From: Elainella sp. Prado103
Lineage (GTDB): Bacteria; Cyanobacteriota; Cyanobacteriia; Elainellales; Elainellaceae
Assembly: GCA_025454395.1 (NCBI GenBank)
Contig: JALOOM010000034.1
Location: 1 to 42,218 of the forward strand
Direction: 5' to 3'
DNA length: 42,218 nt
The notes beneath the pieces are model-generated. The model saw only the letters and a list, made by a program, of their open reading frames with translations. It had not been told where the DNA came from and searched no databases. A program made the position numbers and the translations under genes. This document shows positions 8,743 to 17,267 of this stretch, in pieces (the first letter of the stretch is position 1; the number at the start of each line of letters is the position of its first letter).

Positions 8743-9924
8743 TCAACTACCTGGAATCAGATCTTGACCAGGGACAATTTCGGTTACAACTCGCCCCCCA
8801 CTCACCACAACCGTTCGATCCTGTAGCCGACCGACTGCCTTTGCTCCCCGTAAGGTTGCAGGCGGATCGGGTTGGACATAAACGACATTGCCTTGAGCGG
8901 TTACTTTCTGAGATGTCACTTCCCAGGTGAGGTCATCTGAGCTGAGGTTAGCCTGGTTTGGAGCATTCGCTCGCACGTTGCCTTTGAAGTATGCGATCTG
9001 AGGCTTCAGCTCCATGCGCCCCCGATTGGCAGTGATAGTGATTTGCTGTTGGCGGTGGAGAGTGGTAATCGGTTGATCGGCTACTAAAGTTTGCTGGTTA
9101 ACCGTCCAGATCAAGGAGTTTCCACTAATCAGCAGAGGCGGTTCTAGGATCGTCAACCGGGCATTTTGCTTCAAGTGGGCCGTTTTCTTGACCAGGTCAA
9201 CTTCTGCCCGATCGGCATTGGCTTGATCGGTCGCCTGATCACCCTGCAGACGTTGAATTTGAACGGGACGATCGGCAATCACTTTTTCGTCTTTAATTTG
9301 CCAGATTACTTTTTCGGTTTGCAGGCGCAGCTTAGGATCTTCGGTGATCGCATTGACCTTACCGATCACCTCAGCCCGTCGTTGTCGATTAAACAACTTG
9401 GCCTGGTTTGCCGATAGCTTCATTTGAGGATGGGCAGCCCGCAAATTACCCCGTAACAGCAGAGTGTCTTGCTTCGGTTGCCATTCCATCTGATCAGCAC
9501 GGAGCACTGCTCCACTCTGGGTATCGGTGGCTACCACTTCACCGCGTAGCACGATCCGATCGCCGCCACGCAAAATGTCTCCTTCCTGCGCCTGAATCCG
9601 GTAAATTGGCTGACCATTCTGATAAAGCTGTCCTGTAGGTGCCTTAACCCGAGCAGTTTGCTGATCTGGGCTATAGGTTGCTTGAGCCGCTTTCACCCGC
9701 CAGAGGGTTTTGCCTTGTTCATCCGCTTCTTCCAGGGTGATATTGTTGAATGCCAGGTTGGTTTCTGGATCCCGTGCGGCAGAACTATCTTCTGCAAGTC
9801 GATCGGCTCCTGAGGATTGAGTCCGACAACCCGCCGTAGCCAGCATGAGTAGAACTAACAGCAGTCCCCAAGCCTTCTGCCTGAGCCACTCTCCTGGCTT
9901 GTGCTGATTGATGTGCTCCTGCAT
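8743..9924 (-). CDS. LptC/OstA-like lipoprotein
   Basis: LptC and LptA/OstA-type proteins form the periplasmic bridge that carries lipopolysaccharide to the outer membrane. The 393-residue product has a lipoprotein signal peptide (hydrophobic run at about residues 19-32 ending in the lipobox LATAGC, lipidated Cys about 33). An LptC-like beta-jellyroll pattern follows at about residues 50-230 (LAFNNITLEEADEQGKTLWRV split over several strands, then GQPIYRIQAQEGDILRGG and LRADQMEW). A second repeat set at about residues 230-390 has OstA-like units such as ADRAEVDLVKKTAHLKQNAR and MELKPQIAYFKGNVRA. A GGAG ribosome binding site precedes the ATG. No other lpt gene is in the window. Confidence 0.85.
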   Translation of the reverse strand: MQEHINQHKPGEWLRQKAWGLLLVLLMLATAGCRTQSSGADRLAEDSSAARDPETNLAFNNITLEEADEQGKTLWRVKAAQATYSPDQQTARVKAPTGQLYQNGQPIYRIQAQEGDILRGGDRIVLRGEVVATDTQSGAVLRADQMEWQPKQDTLLLRGNLRAAHPQMKLSANQAKLFNRQRRAEVIGKVNAITEDPKLRLQTEKVIWQIKDEKVIADRPVQIQRLQGDQATDQANADRAEVDLVKKTAHLKQNARLTILEPPLLISGNSLIWTVNQQTLVADQPITTLHRQQQITITANRGRMELKPQIAYFKGNVRANAPNQANLSSDDLTWEVTSQKVTAQGNVVYVQPDPPATLRGAKAVGRLQDRTVVVSGGRVVTEIVPGQDLIPGS

Positions 9925-10044
9925 TGCGCTCCTACTTTAACCTGTGTTTGAACCCTGGCTTGCGCCTTGATCTAACTTGATGCTAGCTGGTTTGATCTTG
10001 ATCGGTATGATTGCCGACCTGGTGGATCGATGACCTCTCATAAT

Positions 10045-10158
10045 CCATGACTCCTGACCCATGACACACGACCCATGAAAATCCATGCCCTGTGCCCATG
10101 ACAGTCCACGAACGATCCATGACTCCTGACCCACGACTCCTGACCCATGACTCCTGAC
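10045..10158. repeat. 14-bp repeat, three tandem copies plus one outlying copy
   Basis: CCATGACTCCTGAC occurs at 10045 and then in three tandem copies at 10117-10158 (the middle copy has one mismatch). Related CCATGAAAATC pieces occur at about 10073 and 10159. The block lies between labA-like and the lipoprotein gene. Confidence 0.9.
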
Positions 10159-10217
10159 CCATGAAAATCTACAAGACAGCTACCAAATCGTTCAGGCTTG
10201 CCCTGTTTGCCGACTAG

Positions 10218-10829
10218 CTAATCATCGCTACTGGGTTCTTCAATGAGCCCGATCCCCGATAAAGGACGGTACGTATAGCCTTGTCTAGGTGTTTTTTGAA
10301 TGTCTTCTTTAATGGAATCCAAGTCAATGTATCGATCGGCAACATTGATGAGGCTATCACTGGTCATGGAACGCAGGCTGACCACTTCAACCCGCACACC
10401 GCGATAACTGACGGCATCCACAGCATAGGCGAGATCGCCATCTCCACTCACCAATACTGCCGTGTCATAGGATCCCACAAGAGCCATCATATCCACAGCA
10501 ATTTCTACATCTAAGTTGGCTTTTTTGGAGCCATCGGGTAATTGCACTAAATCTTTGGAGATCACCCGGTAGCCATTTCGCCGCATCCATAGTAAAAACC
10601 CTTGCTGTTTTTCGTTTGTGCGATCCACCCCGGTGTAGAAAAAAGAACGCAGTAATCGTGAACCGGCCGTTAGGCGGCACAGTAACTTGGTGTAATCAAT
10701 CTCAATGCCCAGTTGAAGGGCTGCATAGAACAAATTTGAGCCGTCGATAAAAATCGCAACCCGTCCTCGATTTTCTAAAACCTGCTCAGGCGTAAACAAA
10801 GTCTCGTTTTCCAATTGATGATTGAACAT
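10218..10829 (-). CDS. labA: LabA-like NYN-domain protein (LabA/DUF88)
   Basis: NYN domains have a PIN-like nuclease fold. LabA of Synechococcus elongatus acts in negative feedback in the KaiC-dependent circadian output. The 203-residue product contains the acidic positions expected for a NYN fold: VAIFIDGSNLFYA (Asp29), LDVEIAVDMM (Asp107, Asp113) and VLVSGDGDLAYAVD (Asp130, Asp132). The domain covers about residues 20-170, followed by a short tail ending EEPSSDD. A GAGG about ten bases before the ATG supports the start. It is downstream of metG on the same strand with a 204-bp gap. Cyanobacteria have several LabA paralogues, so a clock role here is inference. Nuclease activity is also unproven. 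Confidence 0.8.
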   Translation of the reverse strand: MFNHQLENETLFTPEQVLENRGRVAIFIDGSNLFYAALQLGIEIDYTKLLCRLTAGSRLLRSFFYTGVDRTNEKQQGFLLWMRRNGYRVISKDLVQLPDGSKKANLDVEIAVDMMALVGSYDTAVLVSGDGDLAYAVDAVSYRGVRVEVVSLRSMTSDSLINVADRYIDLDSIKEDIQKTPRQGYTYRPLSGIGLIEEPSSDD

Positions 10830-11033
10830 GATTTGTCATACCTCATTTTTTTACTAAAAAAGTTAAACGGCACGATTTTTTTAAAGGTTGATTCAGACAC
10901 TAACAGTCGGTGCATAGACTCAGCTTGGGGGCAATTATGATTCTGCTCGATGGGTCAATTTTTGGATCCAGATATTGAACCCACTTGACTCCATCTAAGC
11001 AGAACTTTTGGAAATTAAGCGATAGAAATTCAG

Positions 11034-12623
11034 TTATGGCAGTTCTAAACGCTGAAAGACAGGACTGGGATCGCCTAATGCTTGTCCAGCAGCCAACAAA
11101 CCCCAGCTAGTATGTTGGGCAAAATCAACGGATTGTCCTAATAACCGATCATTGAAGTCAATCGAAAACCCAAGCTGTTGATAAACCGCATTGCTGATGG
11201 TCGGAATAATCGGCGAGAGTAGATAAGCCGCAAGGCGAACTGATTCCAAAACGCTATAGAGCACTTGGGCTAATTCTGACTGTCGATTTTGTTTAAACAG
11301 AGTCCAAGGGGCTTGCTCATCGACGTATTTGTTGCCAGCCCGGACTAACCCCATCACCCTCTCACAAACTTGACTGAATGCTAGATCGTCGTAGGACTGG
11401 CAAACCATGGAACCGAGATCTTTTCCTTTGGAGCGCAGCAAATCCTCTAGGGAAATTTCGGCAGCAGTCACATCTGGAATTTGCCCACCAAAATATTTAT
11501 GCACCATCTTCAGCGTGCGGTTGAGTAAGTTCCCTAAATCATTCGCCAGATCGGCATTTAACGTATTAACAAATCGAGTTTCATTAAAGTCACCATCCTG
11601 CCCAAACTCGATTTCCTTCAGGAAATAATAACGAACAGCATCCGTGCCATAGCGAGCCACTAAATCAACTGGGTCAATGACATTTCCTAAGGTTTTGCTA
11701 ATTTTTTGTTTGTCCTTTGTCAAAAAACCATGTCCAAATACGCGATGCGGTAACGGCAGTTCTGCTGACATTAACATGGCCGGCCAATAAACTGCGTGAA
11801 ATCGCAGAATGTCTTTACCAATCAGATGCAGATTGAAAGGATACCAAGTCGCTGTTGCATTGGCCAAGGTCGGCGCTTGATCCGGCTCCAACAGGGCAGT
11901 GATATAGGCCAGCAAAGCATCAAACCAGACATAAATTGTATGATTTGGATCCGGAGGAACCGGAATGCCCCAATCCAGGTTGACGCGGGAGATCGAAAAG
12001 TCTTGTAACCCTTGAGCAACGAAGTTCAAGACTTCATTACGCCGACTTTCAGGCTGAATGAAATTAGGCTGAGCTACATAAAGTTGTTCTAATTGATCTT
12101 GATAGCTCGAAAGCCGGAAGAAGTAATTTTGTTCGTCGCGCCATTCTACTTCCTTATTCGGATGCAACGGGCAACGATGCCCATCTAACAGATCACGTTC
12201 TTCTTTGAATTCTTCGCAGGATACGCAATACCAACCCTGCTGTTGTCCTAAATAAATATCACCCTTTTCCCATACCCGTTGGAAGAATTCCTTCACGATC
12301 GCCTCATGTCTTGGATCGGTGGTGCGCACAAAGCTATCTACCTGGATGTTGAGTTTTTGCCAGAGTGCTTCAAATTCTTGCGCGATTAGATCGCAATGTT
12401 CTTGAGGTAGCCGTCCGGCGGCTTCAGCAGTACGCTGAATTTTTTGCCCATGCTCATCTGTGCCGGTGACCATGCGAACCGATCGTCCCTGTAATCGTTG
12501 AAAGCGGGCCACCACATCGGCGGCGATCGTCGTATAAGCGCTCCCAATGTGAGGAATGTCATTCACATAGTAGATCGGTGTTGTCAGGGCAAAAGTCGCT
12601 GGATGGTTAATATCAGAATGCAT
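11034..12623 (-). CDS. metG: methionyl-tRNA synthetase
   Basis: This enzyme charges tRNA-Met with methionine in the cytoplasm. The 529-residue product has the class I signatures HIGS (25-28) and KISKT (307-311), the methionine-pocket segment NDIPHIGSAYTT, and a knuckle with Cys133, Cys136, Cys151 and His154 that has the layout of a single zinc site. The anticodon-binding helical domain follows from about residue 350 (LANDLGNLLNRTLKMV). It ends shortly after this domain, without the C-terminal EMAP-like tRNA-binding extension found in longer forms. No strong ribosome binding site precedes the ATG. It is divergent from the acyltransferase gene across 241 bp. Confidence 0.95.
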   Translation of the reverse strand: MHSDINHPATFALTTPIYYVNDIPHIGSAYTTIAADVVARFQRLQGRSVRMVTGTDEHGQKIQRTAEAAGRLPQEHCDLIAQEFEALWQKLNIQVDSFVRTTDPRHEAIVKEFFQRVWEKGDIYLGQQQGWYCVSCEEFKEERDLLDGHRCPLHPNKEVEWRDEQNYFFRLSSYQDQLEQLYVAQPNFIQPESRRNEVLNFVAQGLQDFSISRVNLDWGIPVPPDPNHTIYVWFDALLAYITALLEPDQAPTLANATATWYPFNLHLIGKDILRFHAVYWPAMLMSAELPLPHRVFGHGFLTKDKQKISKTLGNVIDPVDLVARYGTDAVRYYFLKEIEFGQDGDFNETRFVNTLNADLANDLGNLLNRTLKMVHKYFGGQIPDVTAAEISLEDLLRSKGKDLGSMVCQSYDDLAFSQVCERVMGLVRAGNKYVDEQAPWTLFKQNRQSELAQVLYSVLESVRLAAYLLSPIIPTISNAVYQQLGFSIDFNDRLLGQSVDFAQHTSWGLLAAGQALGDPSPVFQRLELP

Positions 12624-12864
12624 GGGAATAGTCGAATTAATAATTTAATCAGTCAATCACTATAAGATAAGCTCAGTCTACCGATTTATCTGGATTTTGA
12701 TAACTGTTTGATTTTGAAAACTAGCGGATTTTGAGAGCTAGCTGAAAAGAAAACAGCAGGATCGGAAACCCCGCCTTAAACTCTGCCGATTGACTGAGCA
12801 GGGGTCGAGTAGAATGATTTAGTATGAAGAAAAGTTAAGTATCTGCATTAGCATAGGGAATTGA

Positions 12865-13584
12865 ATGTCGGGTCGTAGTCCGCTGCTAGTTTCGCAACAG
12901 TTATTAACGGTTCTTGGAACCCGCACTTTTTTCCACCATCAAGATCGCATTCCGCAAGATAGTGCTGTGATTGTGGTCAGCAATCATCGTAGTTTCATGG
13001 ATGCTCCTCTACTGATGGCAGCGTTACAGCGCCCAGTCCGATTTGCCTGTCATCACTACATGGGGCAAGTTCCTGGTTTACGGGAGCTGGTTTTGCGGTT
13101 GGGGTGTTTTCCGTTGGATGCTCCAGATCAACGTCAGCAGAGCTTTTTTCATCAGGCGATCCAGCTTCTGCAAACGCAACAGGTGGTGGGGATTTTTCCA
13201 GAAGGCACTGAACCGATGGTTAATCTGACCCATGCTCAGCAAATCAACGAATTTCATCGGGGGTTTGCCCATCTGGCTTTACGCGCTCCTGTCCGTCACT
13301 TAGCGGTTTTGCCGGTTTCGATCGTCTCTCAACAAGAAACAACCCAGTTCCCCATCCCACTCAAACTCTTGGGATGGTTCGATCCTTCAGAGCCTCTATT
13401 CCAACGATCGGGCTGGCATCCCATGGTTATTTACAGCCAAGTTGATGTGTTGATCGGTCGTCCATTTTGGATCACAACGGCACAACGCCAAGGCTATCAA
13501 GGCAAACAAGCCAAAACTGTGGTGACTGATCTAATCGAGTATTGCCAAGCTGAAATTGTTGATTTGCTGCGATATGGTCATTAA
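12865..13584 (+). CDS. PlsC-type 1-acylglycerol-phosphate acyltransferase family protein
   Basis: This family transfers acyl groups to lysophosphatidate or related acceptors at the membrane. The 239-residue product has the catalytic motif NHRSFMD (His41, Asp46), the substrate-binding VGIFPEGTE at about 108-116 and a later block of hydrophobic strands (HLAVLPVSIV). GGGA shortly before the ATG supports the start. The stop codon lies inside a 13-bp tandem repeat. An alpha/beta-hydrolase gene follows after 154 bp on the same strand, a combination reminiscent of plant phytyl ester synthase-like proteins, which fuse a hydrolase and an acyltransferase domain. Which acceptor is used cannot be read from the sequence. 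Confidence 0.88.
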   Translation: MSGRSPLLVSQQLLTVLGTRTFFHHQDRIPQDSAVIVVSNHRSFMDAPLLMAALQRPVRFACHHYMGQVPGLRELVLRLGCFPLDAPDQRQQSFFHQAIQLLQTQQVVGIFPEGTEPMVNLTHAQQINEFHRGFAHLALRAPVRHLAVLPVSIVSQQETTQFPIPLKLLGWFDPSEPLFQRSGWHPMVIYSQVDVLIGRPFWITTAQRQGYQGKQAKTVVTDLIEYCQAEIVDLLRYGH

Positions 13585-13611
13585 ATACGGTCATTAAATA
13601 CGGTTATCAAA
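13573..13611. repeat. 13-bp tandem repeat overlapping a stop codon, three copies
   Basis: Copies TATGGTCATTAAA, TACGGTCATTAAA and TACGGTTATCAAA follow in register. The first copy contains the acyltransferase stop codon TAA at 13582-13584. Confidence 0.9.
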
Positions 13612-13738
13612 TATTGATAAATGTTGATTAAATCTAAGATATTTGGAGAATCTTAACCCCGTCTTAGAATTGGCTTTCGACGATCGCCCTCCCAATTCAA
13701 CGGCTCTATTGAACGATCCTTAATTCTGTATACTATCC

Positions 13739-14611
13739 ATGTCAGAGTCGGCTTACTTACTTGCATTACGATCGCCTCGCCCTCCCCAGCCTGATGCCCC
13801 TCTATTTGTTTATTTGCCGGGTGGAGATGGCACAGGACAACTTTTTCATCGCCAGCTTGAAAGCCTAGAAAGCACCTTTGATATCCGTTGTTTAGAGATT
13901 CCACCAGATGATATGACGGGTTGGAATGAATTAGCTGACCAAGTCATTCATTTAGTGAAACAAGAATTGACCCAGTCTCCTCGACCAGCAGTCTACCTAT
14001 GTGGGGAATCTTTCGGGGGTTGCTTGGCCCTACGGATGATGCAACGAGCCCCTCAACTATTCGATCGGTTGATTTTAGTCAATCCAGCTTCTGCCTTTCG
14101 GCGGCATTCTTGGTTATACAGCTTGTCCTATTGGGTTCGGCCGGTTCCTGAAGCGATTTATCGCATTTTTTGGGTCTGGTTTCTGCCAATTCTGGCTTCC
14201 TTAGGACGAATTAATGCGGATGATCGGCGCGCCTTACTGAATGCTGTCCAACTGATGAGTCAGGAGACTTCCATCTGGAGACTCTCACTCCTACGGGCCT
14301 TTCAGATTAGCGATCGAGACCTCACCCAAATTCAGCAGCCCACCCTGGTGATTGCTAGCGGCAGAGATCTCATCTTACCTTCGATCGAAGAAGCAGAATT
14401 TTTGGTCGCTGCTATGCCTCAGGCCCAATTTTACGTTCTACCAGACAGCGGCCATGCCTGTTTGCTAGAGTCTGATGTGCATCTCTATGAAATTTTGGCT
14501 GATCGCCACTTTCTGCCAGAGCCAGGATTGCGTCTGCCGCCAGATTTACCAGAAGATTTACCAGAAGTGGTTACACTAGAGCGCAACGAAGTTAAAAGAG
14601 GCTCCTATTAA
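13739..14611 (+). CDS. alpha/beta-hydrolase (esterase/lipase/thioesterase-like)
   Basis: The 290-residue product is an alpha/beta-hydrolase with a complete-looking catalytic triad: nucleophile elbow GESFGG with Ser91, Asp210 in ASGRDLILPS, and His239 in DSGHACLLE. The oxyanion segment FVYLPGGDGTGQLFH is at about residues 23-37. The cap region (about residues 120-190) is rich in Trp, Tyr and Phe, which suits a lipid-like substrate. It resembles the hydrolase half of plant esterase/lipase/thioesterase proteins that also carry an acyltransferase domain, and here it follows a PlsC-type gene. That suggests a joint role in lipid acyl transfer, but a separate esterase is equally compatible. The ATG lacks a clear ribosome binding site. 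Confidence 0.8.
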   Translation: MSESAYLLALRSPRPPQPDAPLFVYLPGGDGTGQLFHRQLESLESTFDIRCLEIPPDDMTGWNELADQVIHLVKQELTQSPRPAVYLCGESFGGCLALRMMQRAPQLFDRLILVNPASAFRRHSWLYSLSYWVRPVPEAIYRIFWVWFLPILASLGRINADDRRALLNAVQLMSQETSIWRLSLLRAFQISDRDLTQIQQPTLVIASGRDLILPSIEEAEFLVAAMPQAQFYVLPDSGHACLLESDVHLYEILADRHFLPEPGLRLPPDLPEDLPEVVTLERNEVKRGSY

Positions 14612-14633
14612 GCTCCCATCCCCTGTTAGCTTC

Positions 14634-15587
14634 CTATTCAGGCAGATGGGCAAATCGATCGGTGGCATCTAGCAGAGCACTGCGAATACCCGGTTCCGTC
14701 ATGGAATGTCCTGCATCGGACACAATCACAAATTCTGCTTCTGGTAGAGCTTGGTGCAGTTCCCACGCCGATATCATTGGGCAAACCACATCATAACGAC
14801 CTTGCACTATTACGATCGGTAAATGACGAATCCGCGAGCAGTTCTGCAACAATTGGTCTTCGGTATCAAAGAAGCCCCGGTTAATAAAGTAATGACATTC
14901 AATGCGGGCAAAGGCATCTGCGAAGTGAGTCTCACCAAACTTGTCCTGTAAAGCTGGATCCACCAGTAATTTGCTAGTGCTAGCTTCCCAAATTGACCAA
15001 GCTCGGGCAGCTTCCGCTCGAACTACTGGATCGATGTGAGTCAGGCGCTTGTAATAGGCTGCTATCAAATCTGATCGTTCTGATGCCGGAATCGGACGAA
15101 GGTATGCTTCCCACGCATCGGGAAAGAGATAGCTGGTTCCTTCTTGATAAAACCACCGCAATTCCTTTTGCCGCAATAGGAAAATACCCCGTAAAATCAG
15201 CCCAACACAGGACTCTGGGTGGGTCTGACTATAGGCTAAGGAGAGGGTACTGCCCCAACTTCCGCCAAATACTACCCAACGATCGATCTCCAGATGTTGC
15301 CGTAGTTTTTCAATATCACGCACTAAATCCCAGGTCGTATTTTCATACAGCTCGGCATGGGGCGTACTATGTCCACAGCCCCGTTGATCAAACAACACGA
15401 TCCGCCATTGAGCCGGATCAAAATATTGTCGGTAGATTGGGTCAATCCCGCCACCTGGCCCCCCATGCAGAAAGACAACGGGTTTCCCGTTTGGGTTACC
15501 AGCTTGCTCATAATAGAGGGTGTGCAAGCTTGAGACAGTCAAAAAACCTGTATTGTAGGGCTCGATTGGTGGATAAAGGGATCGCAT
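14634..15587 (-). CDS. pip: proline iminopeptidase (peptidase family S33)
   Basis: This cytoplasmic alpha/beta-hydrolase removes N-terminal proline from peptides. The 317-residue length is standard. Motifs are HGGPGGG (41-47), the following FDQRGCGHST, the nucleophile GGSWGS with Ser110 in WVVFGGSWGSTLSLAYSQTH, Asp266 in GRYDVVCP and His294 in SDAGHSMTEPG. The family-typical LRGIFLLRQKELRWFYQEG is also present. It is convergent with the preceding hydrolase gene, only 22 bp apart, and stands as a single gene. The start ATG has no obvious ribosome binding site. Confidence 0.93.
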   Translation of the reverse strand: MRSLYPPIEPYNTGFLTVSSLHTLYYEQAGNPNGKPVVFLHGGPGGGIDPIYRQYFDPAQWRIVLFDQRGCGHSTPHAELYENTTWDLVRDIEKLRQHLEIDRWVVFGGSWGSTLSLAYSQTHPESCVGLILRGIFLLRQKELRWFYQEGTSYLFPDAWEAYLRPIPASERSDLIAAYYKRLTHIDPVVRAEAARAWSIWEASTSKLLVDPALQDKFGETHFADAFARIECHYFINRGFFDTEDQLLQNCSRIRHLPIVIVQGRYDVVCPMISAWELHQALPEAEFVIVSDAGHSMTEPGIRSALLDATDRFAHLPE

Positions 15588-15676
15588 CAGTGGTTTGCTA
15601 ATTCAATTGGTACCAAACAAATCGATCGAATGACTGGTTGTTCCAAACTAACTTGCTTGAAAGTCACGGAAATCAC

Positions 15677-15727
15677 GATCGCTTGGGAGTCCCGATCGCT
15701 TGGGAGTCCCGATCGCTTGGGAGTCAC
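15677..15727. repeat. 17-bp tandem repeat, three copies
   Basis: GATCGCTTGGGAGTCCC is repeated three times, with CAC instead of CCC at the end of the last copy. Confidence 0.95.
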
Positions 15728-15732
15728 AGTTT

Positions 15733-15788
15733 AGACAGTTACAGATAGACAGTTACAGATGGACAGTTACAGATGGACAGTTACAGAT
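15733..15788. repeat. 14-bp tandem repeat, four copies
   Basis: AGACAGTTACAGAT is repeated four times, the last two copies starting GG instead of AG. It begins five bases after the neighbouring 17-bp repeat, yet the unit is unrelated. Confidence 0.95.
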
Positions 15789-15953
15789 AGTTATAGACAG
15801 GATGGAGATCAGAAGCAGAACATGACGCAGTAGGATCAAATTGTGAACAGAGGGACTCCAGATCCTTGCTTTACCCCTCAGATCCTTACCTTACACTACT
15901 GAGGGAAAATCGCCTGAAATCGCACCCATCTCACTGGATTCAATCAAATTGCT

Positions 15954-16340
15954 ATGAGCCTTTTTCATGGGCAAACCCAACTCATCCTTTGCCTAGAACA
16001 CCAGAATAGTGCTCTCTACGGGCATCTCATTCAAGACATTCCGAGCCGTCAGCTTTACTGGTTTCGCCCTTTTGCGCTGCTCTGCACCCTGAGCGCGGAT
16101 GAAACCCTACTCTACGATCTTCGGCAAGGCTCGGATCTGCTGTGTCCTAAAAACTTATTTCGCGCTGCACTCGATATTGAAGTACTGCCGCTTTTAACCC
16201 GTTTGGAAGGTTCAAAAAGCCAAGAGTCCGAAAGAGGCAATACAATCGATCGATCGGCTCAGCAAGCACTACAGGCTTTTTTACATCAGCTCTGGAAAGC
16301 TGACCCCAACGCCTTCCAATCCAGGCAGAACCATACATAG
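15954..16340 (+). CDS. hypothetical protein, 128 residues
   Basis: I do not recognise a named family. The protein reads as an ordinary soluble protein without signal peptide or membrane segment: an N-terminal strand-rich part (QTQLILCLEHQNSALYGHL, then RQLYWFRPFALLC), a middle with LLYDLRQGSDLLCPKNLFRAAL, and a helical C-terminal part (QQALQAFLHQLWKADP) after a polar linker. The composition and absence of a competing frame support a real gene, probably a cyanobacterial conserved hypothetical. No ribosome binding site is visible at the ATG, and a gap on both sides gives no context. Confidence 0.6.
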   Translation: MSLFHGQTQLILCLEHQNSALYGHLIQDIPSRQLYWFRPFALLCTLSADETLLYDLRQGSDLLCPKNLFRAALDIEVLPLLTRLEGSKSQESERGNTIDRSAQQALQAFLHQLWKADPNAFQSRQNHT

Positions 16341-16501
16341 CTGACTCGCAAGCGTTGGCAAAGATCGCAATCAATTGGATCGATCAATAAATAGGCACAA
16401 TAAATAGGCAGAGAGGCTTGAACCGACCTAATTGCGCTAAACTGCGTGGTTCAGCCTTGATGTCACTGTTGTGGACGTATGTGGGCTTATGCCGGCTGAG
16501 G

Positions 16502-16696
16502 CTATGGGCTAGGTACCAAGCGAACTCGACCCGCATCCATCTCAGACATGAGCAACTCTAAGGCTTCGTAATCTGCATCTGAAATGTAGCCCAAGCGAGT
16601 TAATTCATAGTTAATTTCGTTTTCAATATCAGGTGTCAACTTCTTGATATAGAGCGCTTTGGCAACAAGTTGACGGATCACATGAGTTGTTTTCAT
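16502..16696 (-). CDS. small conserved hypothetical protein, 64 residues
   Basis: The product starts MKTTHVIRQLVAKALYIKKL and continues through ENEINYELTRLGYISDADYE to EMDAGRVRLVPSP. It is all-helical, acidic in its second half, without Cys or membrane segments. I recall similar small proteins in cyanobacteria but no function. The frame extends four codons upstream to a TTG; I chose the ATG at 16694-16696 because the sequence from there matches the usual start of such proteins. A perfect CRP-type palindrome (16783-16798) lies 87 bp upstream and could regulate it, although a promoter pointing away from this gene fits that site better. Confidence 0.7.
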   Translation of the reverse strand: MKTTHVIRQLVAKALYIKKLTPDIENEINYELTRLGYISDADYEALELLMSEMDAGRVRLVPSP

Positions 16697-16782
16697 GGTC
16701 TGTCTCAAAAAAGTTGTGAGGGCAAGTCAATTTATCTTCTGCCAGAGCCGAAATACCTGTGATGATAGCTGTCATGGAAGCA

Positions 16783-16798
16783 TGTGATACCAGTCACA
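16783..16798. promoter_or_regulatory. perfect CRP-type binding palindrome
   Basis: TGTGATACCAGTCACA has the form TGTGA-N6-TCACA, the core consensus of cAMP receptor protein sites, including cyanobacterial SyCRP1-type regulators. Both half-sites are perfect. It lies between the 64-residue gene and the STAS gene. Confidence 0.65.
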
Positions 16799-16817
16799 GG
16801 GGGGATTTACTCAGAGA

Positions 16818-16846
16818 TTGACCCCGTCGGCTAAGCATTGTGGAAT
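16818..16846 (+). promoter_or_regulatory. candidate sigma70-type promoter downstream of the CRP-type site
   Basis: TTGACC (16818-16823) and TGGAAT (16841-16846) are 17 bases apart. A transcription start about seven bases further on would put the centre of the CRP-type palindrome near -62, the classical class I activation position. The transcript would run rightwards towards the STAS gene. The -10 matches consensus at four of six bases. Confidence 0.4.
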
Positions 16847-17267
16847 TAGCAAACGCTACTAATCACTCCACGGTGTCATCCCCATATTCCGGATGCGAAG
16901 AAGGTATTTTATGCTATGCCATTCCTTGAGGGAGTTCAATGCTTAAAATGGCAGACTCAGCTATAAATTAACAGAAGGCAAAACTTCCACATATGCACTC
17001 AGTAGGATCGATCGTCATCAAAAGGGGGATGACAAAAGTTCCACCCAAAGATGCTGTTTGTAAGCAGTCAAAGCTGTATCGTTTGAAGCTGCCGAGGCTT
17101 CCCCAAAAGGGATATATCTGGAGCATAGCCGTCTTGATTCTCGCTGGGGATAAAGACAATTCTGTATCGATCTATACATAGTCTTTATCTAAGTTACTGA
17201 AAACTTTAAACTAAAGTCGGTTAAAAATGAAGATTTTGCAAACTCATCCAATTCAAGTGGTAGTTCG

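Larger units (their letters stand above)
15588..15953. other. 366-bp intergenic region rich in tandem repeats
   Basis: This gap contains two adjacent tandem repeats (listed separately) and otherwise no frame or structure that I can support. The genes on either side diverge, so promoters must lie here, but I see no consensus -35/-10 pair. Confidence 0.7.

Noticed and set aside
8634-8930. 98-codon plus-strand frame with Ser/Thr/Pro repeats
   Set aside because: It reads through a 9-bp tandem repeat and then antisense to the lipoprotein gene. No ribosome binding site; the coding look comes from the repeat.
9937-10134. 65-codon minus-strand frame upstream of the lipoprotein gene
   Set aside because: Its repeated residues come from the 14-bp repeats in the intergenic region; no recognisable protein.
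12757-12800. GGAAACCCC-like segment as a Yfr-type small RNA
   Set aside because: It faintly recalls conserved cyanobacterial sRNA motifs, but I could not find the required flanking stems, promoter or terminator.
14993-15601. 202-codon frame antisense to the proline iminopeptidase gene
   Set aside because: It lies wholly opposite a gene with complete catalytic motifs. Long antisense frames are expected there by codon bias.
15677-15788. Adjacent tandem repeats as a CRISPR array
   Set aside because: Units are directly tandem without spacers, are only 14-17 bp, differ between the two blocks, and no cas gene is present.
16993-17181. 62-codon plus-strand frame in the CRP-site gap
   Set aside because: The ATG has no ribosome binding site, the internal ATG sits directly on a G-run, and an equally long frame lies on the opposite strand.
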